From: Mayfieldus sp963841445
Lineage (GTDB): Bacteria; Actinomycetota; Thermoleophilia; Solirubrobacterales; 70-9
Length of the DNA: 64,000 nucleotides
Assembly (NCBI GenBank): GCA_963841445.1
Contig: CAWJCP010000002.1
Coordinates: forward strand, 372,001 to 436,000
Direction: 5' to 3'
The notes beneath the pieces are model-generated. The model was not told the DNA's origin. It saw only the letters and a program-made list of their open reading frames with translations, and ran no database searches. The stretch's first letter is position 1. The number at the start of each line of letters is the position of its first letter. This document shows, piece after piece, positions 21,210-30,825 of the stretch. Position numbers and translations under genes: made by a program.

Positions 21210-21884
21210 ATGATGATTAGCGTTGCCGTCTCTGGCGCCGCCGGGCGAATGGGGCAAGCCGTCTGCGAGGCGGTCGAGGGCGCCGACGACCTGAAGCTCG
21301 CGGCGCGCGCCGACCCGGCGCTGGACGTCGAGCTCGGCGACGTGCTCGAGGGCGCCGACGTGGCGGTCGACTTCAGCATCCCCGATGCGGCGCCGGGCAA
21401 CGTGCGCAGCTGTCTGGACGCGGGCGTGCACGCGGTCGTCGGCACGACCGGCTTCGACCTCGAAGAGCTACGGGCGGCGACGGAGGGAGGCGGGGGAGAG
21501 GCGAACTGCTTCGTGGCCCCAAACTTCGCGATCGGGGCGGTGCTGATGATGCAGCTGGCCCGCGAGGTCGCTCCGCACATGCCCGAGTGCGAGATCGTCG
21601 AGCTGCATCACGAGGGAAAGCTCGACGCGCCGTCGGGGACCGCGAAGCGCACCGCGGAGCTGATCTCGGAGGCGGGTGGCGCGGTCCACGAGCCGATCCA
21701 CTCGATCCGGCTGCCGGGCCTCGTCGCCCATCAGCAGGTGCTGTTCGGCGGCGCGGGACAGACGCTCTCGATCCGCCACGACAGCATCGACCGGCGCTCG
21801 TTCATGCCCGGGGTGCTGCTCGCCGTGCGCAGGGTCGGCGATCTCCCTCAGCGCTTCACCGTTGGGCTCGAGCAGCTGCTCTAG
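21210..21884 (+). CDS. dapB: 4-hydroxy-tetrahydrodipicolinate reductase
   Basis: DapB reduces the DapA product to tetrahydrodipicolinate using NAD(P)H, in the lysine and meso-diaminopimelate pathway. The N terminus has the Rossmann motif VSGAAGRMGQAV. VVGTTGFD and VAPNFAIGAVLMM follow, and the catalytic region reads ELHHEGKLDAPSGTAKRTAE, the family's E-x-HH-x3-K-x-DAPSGTA. The length of 224 residues is short for the family (240-270) but all motifs are present. dapA is 4 kb downstream and dapF and dapL are ~24 kb downstream. Confidence 0.95.
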   Translation: MMISVAVSGAAGRMGQAVCEAVEGADDLKLAARADPALDVELGDVLEGADVAVDFSIPDAAPGNVRSCLDAGVHAVVGTTGFDLEELRAATEGGGGEANCFVAPNFAIGAVLMMQLAREVAPHMPECEIVELHHEGKLDAPSGTAKRTAELISEAGGAVHEPIHSIRLPGLVAHQQVLFGGAGQTLSIRHDSIDRRSFMPGVLLAVRRVGDLPQRFTVGLEQLL

Positions 21885-22470
21885 CCGGCGAGGCTCCGCG
21901 ACCCGGGTCGCCACATGCTCGTTTTTTGCGCGGCGCGGAAGGTGGGCACGATGAGATCGGCGAGCCGCGAATCTGGCGGCGACTCTCCAGTCGGCCAGCC
22001 TGTCTCACGTCATACCATCCCGGCATCGGACTCACTCGCCAACAACCACACTTCCAGCCCCCGTTCCGCTGCCAGCCGGAACTCGACCGGCTGCGGAAAG
22101 CTGCGAAGGACCGCCAGGCGACGCAGGCGGAGTGCCGGGATTGGCTGCTCGAAGCAACGCCGCTAGAGGAAGGTCGGACCCGGCTCAATCTCGCGCCACG
22201 GGGTGAAGTCGAGCTCTCAGGTGCCGAACCGCTGGCCAAGTACTTCTTCTCAGGCAGCATCGAGCGAATCTCTTCGGAGCAGGATCAGGTCACATTCGAG
22301 GGCACCGTTTAGCTGAGCCAGTGCAAGCATCAGCGGTTGCAGATGAGCGTGTCCGCCATCGCAGTGACTGCGATCGCCGGTCTGAGCCGACGGCGGCCGC
22401 TGAGTCGGTCGTCGCGGCCCATCAAGCGACGAAGCGGATTCCGCTCCTGGTCGGGCTGGGGAGGTAAGTC
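21885..22470. other. Gene-poor stretch after dapB, probable decayed sequence
   Basis: No convincing intact gene is seen here. A plus-strand open frame ending at 22312 has a protein-like last ~85 residues (AECRDWLLEATPLEEGRTRL, then LAKYFFSGSIERISSEQDQ) that may be the remnant or C terminus of an unrecognised gene, but its upstream part is only the antisense shadow of dapB. Base composition is less GC-rich than in the flanks. I cannot assign a function. Confidence 0.35.
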
Positions 22471-22479
22471 GACGCAACT

Positions 22480-23120
22480 GTCGGTGGCGCAGGCGAGGAT
22501 CTCCTCCTCGCGCAAAGGAGCGTGTAAGTCCGGCGCGGTTGGCGCTCTCCAGAGCATTGGCTGCGATGTCGCGACGAACACCGCTTTCTCTCGCCTCTGG
22601 CTGTCCCGAGGCGTATAAGCGCAGCGTGAAGGAAGAAGATCGCCGATGTCGAGGCTTGGTCGAGTCCGACCTCGTGCGTAATGACGACGATCTCGATCGC
22701 CACCAGCGTCGGGAAAGCCGATCCAGCGGCGGGTTTCCAGTCTTCGCGCCGATGTTGCCCCGTCGGTGGAGGTGCTCACGGATCCCCGTCTTCAGACGCG
22801 AAGCCGCAGGCCACGGACATAGGTCCACCCGTCCATGTCGACCTCTCGGTGCCACTGACCAATCCCACAGCGAAGTCGGCCATCAGAAATGCCTCATCGG
22901 CGTGACGGACGATCTCGAAAGGCCCAGCGACATCGCCCGCCGTATCTCGGCCTCGCTAAGGCCTCCGGTCTCGACTAGGCCCATCCAGGATCGACGCGGG
23001 CGAGTGCGGAGTCGAACTCGGGCTCGCTCAGCTCGAGCCGGGTGCGCGCAGGTGTCCAGCCAGAGCGGCGGCGCCGACGTGCTCGAGCACTCCGCCGATG
23101 TCGAAGACGACCGCACGCAC
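22480..23120 (-). pseudogene. Remnant of a HAD-superfamily hydrolase
   Basis: Read on the minus strand, a GTG at 23120 begins VRAVVFDIGGVLEH, the classic HAD motif I. Further pieces appear in changing frames: LELSEPEFDSALARVDPGWA and GLVETGGLSEAEIRRAM (cap helices), VVITHEVGLDQ near 22680 (motif region SHEVGLxKP) and DIAANALESANRAGL near 22540, matching the motif IV segment VFVDDIxxNVxxAxxxGL. At least five frame changes are needed to join them, and motif III Lys is not clear. The density of breaks exceeds that in flanking intact genes, so I call it a pseudogene, though this assembly also contains many indel errors. Confidence 0.6.
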
Positions 23121-23329
23121 TGGCTTCAGAAGAGAAATCGACACTTCGACGCTGACCGCGATGAACTCGATTTTGGCGGCACGCCGCACTGTCTGAGGCG
23201 ACGGCCAGGAAGAAGGCGCGCTCCCTTCCCTCAGATGATGAAGCGTCGTCCACGCTCCCTCTCGCGCGAGCAGCAGGGTGGCGTCACCGATCGCGTCAGG
23301 AGGCCGAGACGACAGAGCTCGGATGCCGT

Positions 23330-24207
23330 TCATTCCCTCTCGGTCGAGGCTGACTCTCGGATGGAGGCGATCGATCCGACGAACTCCTCCGCTATGTACC
23401 CGGCGAGGAGGCTCCCGCTCGAGCTGTTCTCAGCCATCTCCTGGACATACGCGAATCCGCCCTCGCTCCTCTTCGCTCAGGCCGTCGAGTACCACCGCGA
23501 TTGCGCCAGCGGCAGTGTTGAGGGAATTCCCAGTACTCGTCGCGCTCCTGTGAATCGAAAACTGAAGGTGACGTCCTCGATAGCGGGATCCGAAAAGCCC
23601 GCCCCGGTGAAGAGGCGGCGGACGGCGGATCTCGATCGGCGAGCGCGAGGATTCCCGGCGCGCCGGCTCGCGGCGCCGGCATGTGACCGCGCTCATGGAG
23701 CACATACGACGCTATCGCGGCCCACGGGTTCTGCTCCGGTCCGGCGAAGACAGCGCACGCCACCCGCCCGCCGGCTCTCAGGACGCGGCGTGTCTCTCGG
23801 AGTGCCTCGGCCGGGTCGGCCATCAGCATGTAACCCCAGCGGCAGACCACGCCGTCGACGGAGTCGTCCGGAAGCTCGAGACGCTCGGCGTCGAGGGTGC
23901 GGCACTCGACATTCTCGAGGCCCAGTTCCTTTGCGCGGCGGCGAGCAACCTCGACCATTGCCCTGGCGAAGTCGCTGACGATCACTCGGCCGCTCGGTCC
24001 GACGAGCCCGGCCGCTGAGAACCCTACGACCCCGGTCCCGGCTGCCAAATCGAGGATCGTCTCTCCGGCAGACGGTTCGAGCCGCTCCAGCATCTGTTCG
24101 GTCACGGGTCGCGCAACCTCCTCGATGTAGGCGTGGCGTTCGTCCCATCCCGGTGCCATCGCCTCCCACACGGCACGGCTAGCACTCTTGAAGTTGCCCG
24201 CGTTCAC
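23330..24207 (-). CDS. SAM-dependent methyltransferase (UbiE-like), two frameshifts
   Basis: This is a class I methyltransferase; the substrate is unknown. From GTG 24207 the first ~190 residues are intact: WDERHAYIEEVARPVTEQML, motif I ILDLAAGTGVVGFSAAG, ARAMVEVARRRAKELGLENV, and motif post-II DSVDGVVCRWGYMLMADP. The frame breaks near 23630. The next frame gives RRLFTGAGFSDPAIEDVTFS and a hydrophobic run. A second break near 23465 leads to VQEMAENSSSGSLLAGYIAE and a stop at 23330-23332. Joined, it is about 290 residues, normal for the family. It is either a recent pseudogene or two sequence errors; it borders the decayed HAD gene. Confidence 0.65.
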
Positions 24208-24350
24208 ACCCTCTCAGGCTAACCGGCCGCGAGCGCGGCTGCTGCCTTCGCGCGTGGAAGCGAGGGTCGCAGGCGAATCTCAGCGTGCCGTCGACCGACG
24301 GTTCTCGCCATGCCTCCGCAATCCCTGCCAGTGGAAGATCCGTGTGCCAA

Positions 24351-24356
24351 TAGGAT
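24351..24356 (+). promoter_or_regulatory. Candidate -10 box of the amidase gene
   Basis: TAGGAT sits 6 nt before the GTG at 24363, suggesting leaderless transcription. No clear -35 box is seen. The 155-nt gap to the divergent methyltransferase shows nothing else. Confidence 0.4.
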
Positions 24357-24362
24357 GCACGC

Positions 24363-25802
24363 GTGACCGAGCTCGCCCAGATGGACGGGACCGGGCAGGC
24401 AGCACTGGTCCGCGATGGCGAGGCGAGCCCGGCGGAGCTCGTCGAGGCAGCGATCGCCCGCATCGAGGCGCTGAACCCGAAGCTCAACGCGGTCATCCAT
24501 CCGCTCTTCGAGGAGGCGCGCGCGGCAGCGGCAGGGTCGCTCCCCGAGGGGCCATTCCGCGGCGTTCCATTTCTGCTCAAGGACCTCGGTGCCGCGTTCG
24601 CGGGCCAGCCGCTTCATCTCGGCATGGAGTTCCTCAAGCGCCACGGCTTCCGCGCTCCGGTCGACACCTACCTGGCCGAGCGCTTCCGCGCCGCCGGCTT
24701 CGTGACCGTCGGCAAGACCAATACGCCGGAGCTCGGGATCCTGCCGACGACCGAGCCGCGCGCCTACGGGGCGTCGCGCAATCCGTGGAACCCCGAGCAC
24801 TCGACGGGCGGCTCCAGCGGAGGCTCAGGCGCCGCGGTCGCCGCCGGCCTGGTGCCGGTCGCGCACGCCAACGACGGCGGCGGCTCGATCCGGATCCCGG
24901 CCAGCGAGTGCGGGCTGGTCGGGCTGAAGCCGACCCGCCAGCGAATCAGCGAAGGGCCGCTGATCGGCGACAACATGTCGGGGCTGACGGTCGAGCTGGT
25001 GGTCTCGAAGTCGGTCCGCGACACGGCCGCGATCCTCGACGCTGTCCAGGGTCCGGCGCCGGGCGACCCCTACGTCGCCCCGCCGCCCGCCCGCCCCTAC
25101 GTCGAGGAGCTCGAAGCCGACCCCGGCAGGTTGCGGATCGCGCTTTGGACCGACCCGGTCAGCGACCATGTCGCCGACCCCGAGGTGGTCGCGGCCGCGA
25201 AGGCGACCGCCACGACCCTGGAGGGGCTGGGGCACACGGTCGAGGAGCGGTCCATGGACGCGGTCACCGGCTTTGACCTGATCGGCACCTTCATGGTCCG
25301 CTGGGCGGCGGGCCAGGCGGCGACGCTGGCCGAGCTTGGCGAGGTGGTGGGAGAGCAGATCGGCGAGCAGGACGTCGAGCCGCTGACCTGGGCGCTGGCC
25401 GAGCAGGGCCGGGCGGCGAGCTCCGGCGATTACCTGCGGGCGGTCGGCGCGCACCAGCAGATGAGCAGGGTGATCGCCGGCATCCACGAAGAAGGCTTCG
25501 ACCTGATCCTCTCGCCGACGCTCGGCGAGCCGCCACCGCCGCTGGGCACATTTGACGACTCCGGCCCCGACCCGCTCGATGCGATCCGCCGCGCCGAGTT
25601 GACGGCGACGTTCACCGCCGCCTACAACGCAACCGGCCAACCGGCGATCTCGCTGCCTTTGCACACGAGCGAAGCGGGGCTGCCGATCGGCGTGCAGCTC
25701 GCCGCGGCCTACGGGCGCGAGGACGTTCTGATCCGGATCGCCTCGCAGCTGGAGGCGGCGCAGCCCTGGGCGCAGCGACGCCCGCCGCTGTTCGCCGCCT
25801 GA
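24363..25802 (+). CDS. Amidase signature family hydrolase
   Basis: The product hydrolyses an amide bond by the Ser-cisSer-Lys mechanism; the substrate is unknown. It has 479 residues. The catalytic Lys lies in VPFLLKDLG. The Gly/Ser-rich signature runs STGGSSGGSGAAVAAGLVPV to NDGGGSIRIPASECGLVGLK, containing both catalytic serines. The C-terminal part has FTAAYNATGQPAISLPL. It most resembles 6-aminohexanoate-cyclic-dimer-hydrolase-like amidases and is not GatA, since no gatB or gatC is adjacent. It ends 16 nt before dapA, but the two may be independent because TACCCT before dapA could be a -10 box. Confidence 0.9.
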   Translation: MTELAQMDGTGQAALVRDGEASPAELVEAAIARIEALNPKLNAVIHPLFEEARAAAAGSLPEGPFRGVPFLLKDLGAAFAGQPLHLGMEFLKRHGFRAPVDTYLAERFRAAGFVTVGKTNTPELGILPTTEPRAYGASRNPWNPEHSTGGSSGGSGAAVAAGLVPVAHANDGGGSIRIPASECGLVGLKPTRQRISEGPLIGDNMSGLTVELVVSKSVRDTAAILDAVQGPAPGDPYVAPPPARPYVEELEADPGRLRIALWTDPVSDHVADPEVVAAAKATATTLEGLGHTVEERSMDAVTGFDLIGTFMVRWAAGQAATLAELGEVVGEQIGEQDVEPLTWALAEQGRAASSGDYLRAVGAHQQMSRVIAGIHEEGFDLILSPTLGEPPPPLGTFDDSGPDPLDAIRRAELTATFTAAYNATGQPAISLPLHTSEAGLPIGVQLAAAYGREDVLIRIASQLEAAQPWAQRRPPLFAA

Positions 25803-25818
25803 GCGGTACCCTGCTGCG

Positions 25819-26694
25819 ATGGCCGAGCTCCGCGGAGTCCTCACAGCGATGGTCACGCCGTTTCACGAGGACGGTGGCCTCGACGAGGGCGGATCGAGGC
25901 GGCTCGCTCGCCACCTGCTCGAGCACGGCTCGCACGGGCTGGTGCTCGCCGGCACGACCGGCGAGTCGCCGACTCTCTCCGACGACGAGAAGATGGTGCT
26001 GCTGCGCTCGGTACGCGACGAGCTCGGCGATGACGCGACGCTGGTCCTCGGCACCGGCTCCAACGACACCTTGCATACGGTCGAGCTGACCAAGCTCGCC
26101 GCCGAGGCGGGCGCCGACGCGGCGCTGGTCGTGACGCCGTACTACAGCAAGCCGAGCGAAGATGGCTTGCGCGCCCACTACGCAGCGGTCTCGCAGGTCG
26201 GAATCCCGATCGTGCTCTACAACATCCCCTCCCGGACGGCGCTGAACATCGGCCCGGGGCTACTCGCAGAGCTCGGCAGGCTGCCAAACGTCGTGGCCGT
26301 CAAGCAGGCCAACGACGACGAGCTCGGCCCGATCGAGGGGCTCGAGGTGCTGGCCGGAAACGATGGCGTCTTCGGGCGCACGATCGAGTTCGGCGGCGCC
26401 GGCGGCATCCTCGTCGCCTCGCATCTGGTCGGCCCCCAGATGCGCGAGATGTGGGAGGCGGGCCAGGAGGGAGATCTCGAGCGCCTGCATCGGATCGACG
26501 CCGACCTCGAGCAGATCTACGAGATGACGGCAGTTGCCGGTCCGGCGCCGATCGCCGTCAAGGCGGCATTGAAGATGCTCGGGGTGATCGAATCTGACGC
26601 GCTTCGCCTGCCGCTGGTGCCGGCGACCGAAGACCAGCTGGGGACGATACGCGCGGCGCTGGAGACAGCGAGAATCCTGGCAGCGGCGGGTTGA
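25819..26694 (+). CDS. dapA: 4-hydroxy-tetrahydrodipicolinate synthase
   Basis: DapA condenses pyruvate with aspartate semialdehyde, the first committed step to lysine and diaminopimelate. The TIM-barrel protein of 291 residues has GTTGESPTLSDDEK, PYYSKPSEDGLRAHY (catalytic Tyr), YNIPSRTALNI (carboxylate-binding Arg/Thr) and VAVKQANDD, whose Lys forms the Schiff base. TACCCT at 25807-25812 lies 6 nt before the ATG. The stop overlaps the TTG start of rnj; dapA-rnj pairing is common in actinobacteria. Confidence 0.96.
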   Translation: MAELRGVLTAMVTPFHEDGGLDEGGSRRLARHLLEHGSHGLVLAGTTGESPTLSDDEKMVLLRSVRDELGDDATLVLGTGSNDTLHTVELTKLAAEAGADAALVVTPYYSKPSEDGLRAHYAAVSQVGIPIVLYNIPSRTALNIGPGLLAELGRLPNVVAVKQANDDELGPIEGLEVLAGNDGVFGRTIEFGGAGGILVASHLVGPQMREMWEAGQEGDLERLHRIDADLEQIYEMTAVAGPAPIAVKAALKMLGVIESDALRLPLVPATEDQLGTIRAALETARILAAAG

Positions 26695-28352
26695 GCGGCA
26701 AGCTGAGAGTCCTCCCCCTCGGCGGGCTGGGGGAGATCGGCAAGAACATGACCGTGGTCGAGTACGACGGGCGGATCGTCGTCGTCGACACCGGTCTGAT
26801 GTTCCCGAGCGCCGAGATGCTCGGGATCGACCTCGTCCTTCCCGACTTCTCCTACCTGCGCGAGCGCGCCGACGACATCGAGGCGATCGTGCTCACCCAC
26901 GGGCACGAGGACCACGTTGGCGCGCTGCCCTACGTGCTGCGCCGGATCGGCCGGCCGCCGGTGATCTACGGCGGGCTGCTGACCGTAGGCCTGGTGCGCT
27001 CGAAGCTCGACGAGCACAAGCTCGGCGACGCCCCGCTCGAGGAGCTGGAGGCGGGCGAGCGGGTCAAGCTGGGTCCGTTTGAGCTCGAGCTCGTCCACCT
27101 CTCGCACTCGATCCCCGATGCCCGCGGCGTGCTGCTGAGCACCGAGTTGGGATCGGTTCTGCTGACCGGCGACTACAAGTTCGACCAGACGCCGGTCGAC
27201 GGCCGCCCCGCCGACGTCTCGCGGCTGGCGGAGGTCGGACGCGACGGCCTGCTGCTGCTCTGCGGAGACTCGACCAACGCCGACCGCCCCGGGGTAGCGC
27301 CCTCGGAGTCAAGCGTCGGGCCGGCGCTGCTGGAGACCTTCTCCCGCGCCAAGGGGCGCATCATCGTCACCAGCTTCGCCTCCAACGTGCACCGGGTCCA
27401 GCAGGTCATCGACGCCGCGGTGCAGCTCGATCGCCGCGTCGCCCTGGTCGGTCGCTCGATGCGCAAGAACTTCAACATCGCCTCCAATCTCGGAATCGCG
27501 AACGCTCCGTCCGGCTTGCTGATCCAGCCGAAGGAGATCGAGGACTTTCCCGACGAGAAGGTGATCGCGATCTCGACCGGCAGCCAGGGCGAGCCGCTCT
27601 CTGCCCTGCGCCGCATGGCTCACAACGACCATCGCGACGTCGAGCTTCACTCCGGCGACACGGTGGTCTTCTCGGCGACGCCGATTCCCGGCAACGAGAA
27701 GGCGGTCAACGAGACCATCGACCGCATCTTCCAGATCGGCGCCTCGGTGGTGACCGCGCGAGACGCGCCGATCCACGCCTCTGGCCACGGCTGGCAGGAG
27801 GAGCTGAAGCTGATGCTGAACCTGACCAAGCCGCGCTACGTGCTGCCGATCCACGGCGACCACAAGCGCCTGCGCCTGCACACCCAGCTTGCCGAAGCTG
27901 TGGGAATCGATCCCGAGAGGGCGTTCATGAGCTCCAACGGCGTCGCCCTGGAGCTCGACAACTCCGGCGCTCGGCTCGGGGAGGACGTGGGGGCGGGAAT
28001 GATCTTCGTCGACGGCGTCGACATCGGCGATCCCGACGACGTCGCGCTGCGGGATCGAAAGACGATCTCCGCCGACGGGATCTTCATCGTCGTCGCCACG
28101 GTTGCCTCCGGCGACGGCTCGATGGTCGCGCCGCCGGAGGTGATCTTCCGCGGCGTGCCGTTCCTGGAGGAGGCCGACGGGCTGCTCGACGAGCTGCGCG
28201 ACGTGGTCGAGGACTCGCTCGCGGACGCCGCCCGCAACGAGGTCAAGGAGCTGCAGCTGCTCGAGGAGGATCTCCACGACGACATCGCCGAGTTCGTCTA
28301 CTCGAAGCTGCGCCGCCGCCCGATGGTCCTGCCGGTGGTGGTGGAGGTCTGA
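26691..28352 (+). CDS. rnj: Ribonuclease J
   Basis: RNase J has endonuclease and 5'-3' exonuclease activity in mRNA turnover and rRNA maturation. The TTG at 26691 overlaps the dapA stop. The metallo-beta-lactamase core carries LRVLPLGGLGEIGKNM, the zinc motif LTHGHEDHVGALPYVL and LLTGDYKFDQTPVDG. The beta-CASP domain has CGDSTNADRPG and SRAKGRIIVTSFASNVHRVQ, and IHASGHGWQEELKLML and LPIHGDHKRLR follow. The C-terminal domain brings it to 553 residues, the family norm. Confidence 0.96.
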   Translation: MSGKLRVLPLGGLGEIGKNMTVVEYDGRIVVVDTGLMFPSAEMLGIDLVLPDFSYLRERADDIEAIVLTHGHEDHVGALPYVLRRIGRPPVIYGGLLTVGLVRSKLDEHKLGDAPLEELEAGERVKLGPFELELVHLSHSIPDARGVLLSTELGSVLLTGDYKFDQTPVDGRPADVSRLAEVGRDGLLLLCGDSTNADRPGVAPSESSVGPALLETFSRAKGRIIVTSFASNVHRVQQVIDAAVQLDRRVALVGRSMRKNFNIASNLGIANAPSGLLIQPKEIEDFPDEKVIAISTGSQGEPLSALRRMAHNDHRDVELHSGDTVVFSATPIPGNEKAVNETIDRIFQIGASVVTARDAPIHASGHGWQEELKLMLNLTKPRYVLPIHGDHKRLRLHTQLAEAVGIDPERAFMSSNGVALELDNSGARLGEDVGAGMIFVDGVDIGDPDDVALRDRKTISADGIFIVVATVASGDGSMVAPPEVIFRGVPFLEEADGLLDELRDVVEDSLADAARNEVKELQLLEEDLHDDIAEFVYSKLRRRPMVLPVVVEV

Positions 28353-28650
28353 CCCGACGAGTGCGGAAGGCCTTCGAGCGCGAAGGGCCTGAGAACCGAG
28401 CAGTTCGAGGGACGCAGGCCGAGCGGCGAAGCGAGTTTGCTGAGACGCAATCGAGCGAGACGCGAGGCCGAGGACCACGAAATGCGAAGCGTTCGCAAGG
28501 CCCGCAAAAAGATGCCGCCGGGCTTCTTAGGGAGGGGGAGAAGCCCGGCGGCTGCTTCGACCCTTGAGCCGAAGGAGGCTCACCGGGACTATTTGGGGAG
28601 ATCCCGGCGGGCCCGTGTGTCTCGTCCGTTGCGCAACCTATGGGCGGCCT
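28353..28650. other. Intergenic region between convergent rnj and the sensor kinase
   Basis: These ~300 bases hold no supported gene. The only strong structure is the long hairpin at 28514-28552. The sequence before it is rich in gcgaagc/cgag-like repeats of no recognised class. Confidence 0.5.
28514..28552. terminator. 14-bp perfect hairpin between convergent genes
   Basis: GCCGCCGGGCTTCT at 28514-28527 pairs perfectly with AGAAGCCCGGCGGC at 28539-28552 across an 11-nt purine-rich loop. It lies between convergent rnj (+) and the kinase gene (-), so a bidirectional terminator is likely, although no T-run follows on either side. Confidence 0.65.
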
Positions 28651-30087
28651 CTAAAGCGTCCCTAAAGAGGGCGTAACGGTTGGCTCAGTCTTCTGGGCAG
28701 GCAGGCTGACGGCGATCAGCGCGCCACCGAGCGGCGCGGTCTCGGCGCTTACCCGGCCGCCGTGCGACTCGGCGACCGCCCGCACGATCGCCAGCCCGAG
28801 CCCGGTACCGCCCCCCTGCGCGGTGTCGGCCGGGCCGCTGCCGCGCACGAAGCGCTCGAAGACCTGCTCGCGCATCTCTCTCGGGATTCCCGGGCCGTCG
28901 TCGGCGACCTCGACCCGTGCCCGTCCGCCGGCGAGCTCGGTGCGAAGCTCGATCGTGCCGTCCTCGGCGGTGTGGCGGACCGCGTTGTCGAGCAGGTTGA
29001 TGACCATGCGGTGAAGCTCGTCGCGGTTGCCGCGCACGGGCAGCGGGCGCCCGTTGCTCATCTGCAGACGCCGCGAGCCCGCGACCGGCGCGATCTCTTC
29101 GGCGGCGTCGCCGACGATCTCGGCCAGGTCGCAGTCGCTGCGCTCGCTGATTCGCCCCGCGTCGGCGCGGGCGAGGAGCAGCAGGTCGGCGACCAGACGG
29201 CTCATCCGCCGCGAGGAGCGCAGGGCCGAGTCCACCATTTCGCGCTCCTCGGAGCCTTGCGGCTGAAGGGAAGCCTGCAGGAGCTCGAGATTGGCGATCA
29301 CGCTGGTCAGCGGCGTGCGCATCTCGTGCGATGCGTCGGCTACGAACTCGCGCTGCTTCTGCATCGCCCCCTCGCGCTCGGCGCGGGCGGCGTCGAGAGA
29401 GCGAAGCATCTGCTCCAGCGTGCGCGCCAGCTCGCCCACCTCGTCGTCGGTCTCCGGTCCGGGCATCTGCCGCGAAGGGTCGCGGGTGCTCGCGATCTCG
29501 CGCGCCGTCGCGGTCAGCGAGGCGATCGGACGCATCGCGCGGTTGGCGATCGTCAGCCCGGCCAGGCAGGCGAGCAGCACGCCGCCGATCACTCCCGCTG
29601 CGATGAAGAGCCAGAGGCGCTCGATCGTCGAATCAATCGGCCCCTCGTTGCGCGCGTATTGGACGTACGCGGCGACGCGACCGCGATCGCTGATGATCGG
29701 GGCGGCGACAACCCGCAGCGATCCGTGATGGCTGAGCCCGACCCGCGGCGGGCCCAGGTCGGGGGCTCGGCGGGTCTGCTCCTGGACCCGACCGTTGACG
29801 TCGAAGATCCTCACCACCGCGGCGTTCGGCTGAGCGAAGTCGTCGAGCTCCGGCCCTGTGACCAGCAGGCCGCTCGGGGTCTCGGTCACCCGTATCTCGG
29901 CCGCGAGGTTTGAGGCGGCGGTGCGCATCTCGCGATCGAAGTCGCCGCGGATCCGCTCACTCGCGAGGTGACCGATGACCGCCGCAAAGAGGAGCAGGAT
30001 CGCGAGCGTCAACCCCGCCGAGGCGGCAGCGAGACGCCAGCGCACCGGCCAGGTGCGCGGGTCGAGGGGCCGCTTCCGGGCCATCAT
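28651..30087 (-). CDS. Sensor histidine kinase of an OmpR-type two-component system
   Basis: This inner-membrane sensor phosphorylates the regulator encoded directly upstream. Transmembrane segments are near residues 18-40 and 158-181, enclosing an extracytoplasmic sensor of about 115 residues. HAMP follows (RPIASLTATAREIAS), then HisKA with His254 in DASHEMRTPLTSVIANLELLQ. The HATPase_c domain has NLLDNAVRHTA (N box), VADDGPGIP (G1) and GGGTGLGLAIV (G2). The product has 478 residues. The overall plan is like MprB and CusS; the stimulus cannot be read from the sequence. It lies 2 nt after the regulator stop, in one operon. Confidence 0.93.
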   Translation of the reverse strand: MMARKRPLDPRTWPVRWRLAAASAGLTLAILLLFAAVIGHLASERIRGDFDREMRTAASNLAAEIRVTETPSGLLVTGPELDDFAQPNAAVVRIFDVNGRVQEQTRRAPDLGPPRVGLSHHGSLRVVAAPIISDRGRVAAYVQYARNEGPIDSTIERLWLFIAAGVIGGVLLACLAGLTIANRAMRPIASLTATAREIASTRDPSRQMPGPETDDEVGELARTLEQMLRSLDAARAEREGAMQKQREFVADASHEMRTPLTSVIANLELLQASLQPQGSEEREMVDSALRSSRRMSRLVADLLLLARADAGRISERSDCDLAEIVGDAAEEIAPVAGSRRLQMSNGRPLPVRGNRDELHRMVINLLDNAVRHTAEDGTIELRTELAGGRARVEVADDGPGIPREMREQVFERFVRGSGPADTAQGGGTGLGLAIVRAVAESHGGRVSAETAPLGGALIAVSLPAQKTEPTVTPSLGTL

Positions 30088-30089
30088 CG

Positions 30090-30785
30090 CTATTCCTTCA
30101 GCACGTAGCCGGCGCCGCGCTTGGTGTGCAGCAGGCGCGCCTCTCCTCCGGACTCGAGCTTGCGCCGCAGGTTGGAGACGAAGACGTCGATCGTGTTCGT
30201 GGCCGCGGTCGGGTCATATCCCCATACCTCGTCGAGGAGGCGCTGGCGCGAGACGACCAGACGCTTGTTGCGCATCAGGTACTCGAGCAGCTCGAACTCG
30301 CGGTTGGTGAGCTCGATCTCGCGACCGTCACGGTGCACCTCGCGGGTGTCCGGGTTCAGCACCAGGTCGCCGACTCCCAGGGATGCCGAGCCCCGTGGGG
30401 GCCGGCGGCGCAGCAAGGCCCGGATCCGGGCCAGGAACTCCTGGCGCTCGAACGGCTTGACGAGATAGTCGTCGGCACCGCTGTCGAGCCCGGTCACCCG
30501 GTCGTCGGTCTCGGTGCGGGCGGTGAGGATGAGGATTGGCACGTCTCCGTCGGCGCGCAGCTGCCGGCAGACCTCGATCCCGTCGAGCCGGGGAAGCCCG
30601 AGGTCGAGCACGACGAGATCGGGCACGAACTGCAGGGCGGCGTCAAGCGCCTCGACGCCGTCACCGGCGGTGCGCACCTCATAGCCCTCGTGGCGCAGCG
30701 AGCGCCGCAGCACGTCGGTTATCTCGGCATCGTCCTCGACCACCAGGACGCGTCCGCCGTTGTCCAGCTCGTCGAGGGCGGCCAT
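30090..30785 (-). CDS. OmpR/PhoB-family response regulator
   Basis: This is a DNA-binding regulator paired with the downstream kinase. The receiver domain (residues 11-125) has the acidic pair VVEDDAE, phosphoacceptor Asp61 in VVLDLGLPR and the lysine in DDYLVKPFE. The winged-helix domain (residues 135-231) has LTNREFELLEYLMRNKRLVV, EVWGYDPTAATNTIDVFVSNL and TKRGAGYVL. The length is 231 residues. The start codon is preceded by TAACAT ending 6 nt upstream on its strand. TTTATG direct repeats at 30826-30842 may be its own binding site. Confidence 0.94.
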   Translation of the reverse strand: MAALDELDNGGRVLVVEDDAEITDVLRRSLRHEGYEVRTAGDGVEALDAALQFVPDLVVLDLGLPRLDGIEVCRQLRADGDVPILILTARTETDDRVTGLDSGADDYLVKPFERQEFLARIRALLRRRPPRGSASLGVGDLVLNPDTREVHRDGREIELTNREFELLEYLMRNKRLVVSRQRLLDEVWGYDPTAATNTIDVFVSNLRRKLESGGEARLLHTKRGAGYVLKE

Positions 30786-30825
30786 GGCTCGATGTTAGCC
30801 CGGCACCGCTTTGGGCCGCGGAGGA

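Noticed and set aside
22539..23978. 479-codon plus-strand open frame in the decayed block
   Set aside because: It overlaps antisense HAD and methyltransferase segments that have clear motifs, and its own translation is Arg/Pro/Ser-rich without motifs.
28380..28510. Possible CRISPR or short tandem repeat array after rnj
   Set aside because: The gcgaagc/cgag words recur irregularly, with no constant repeat-spacer length.
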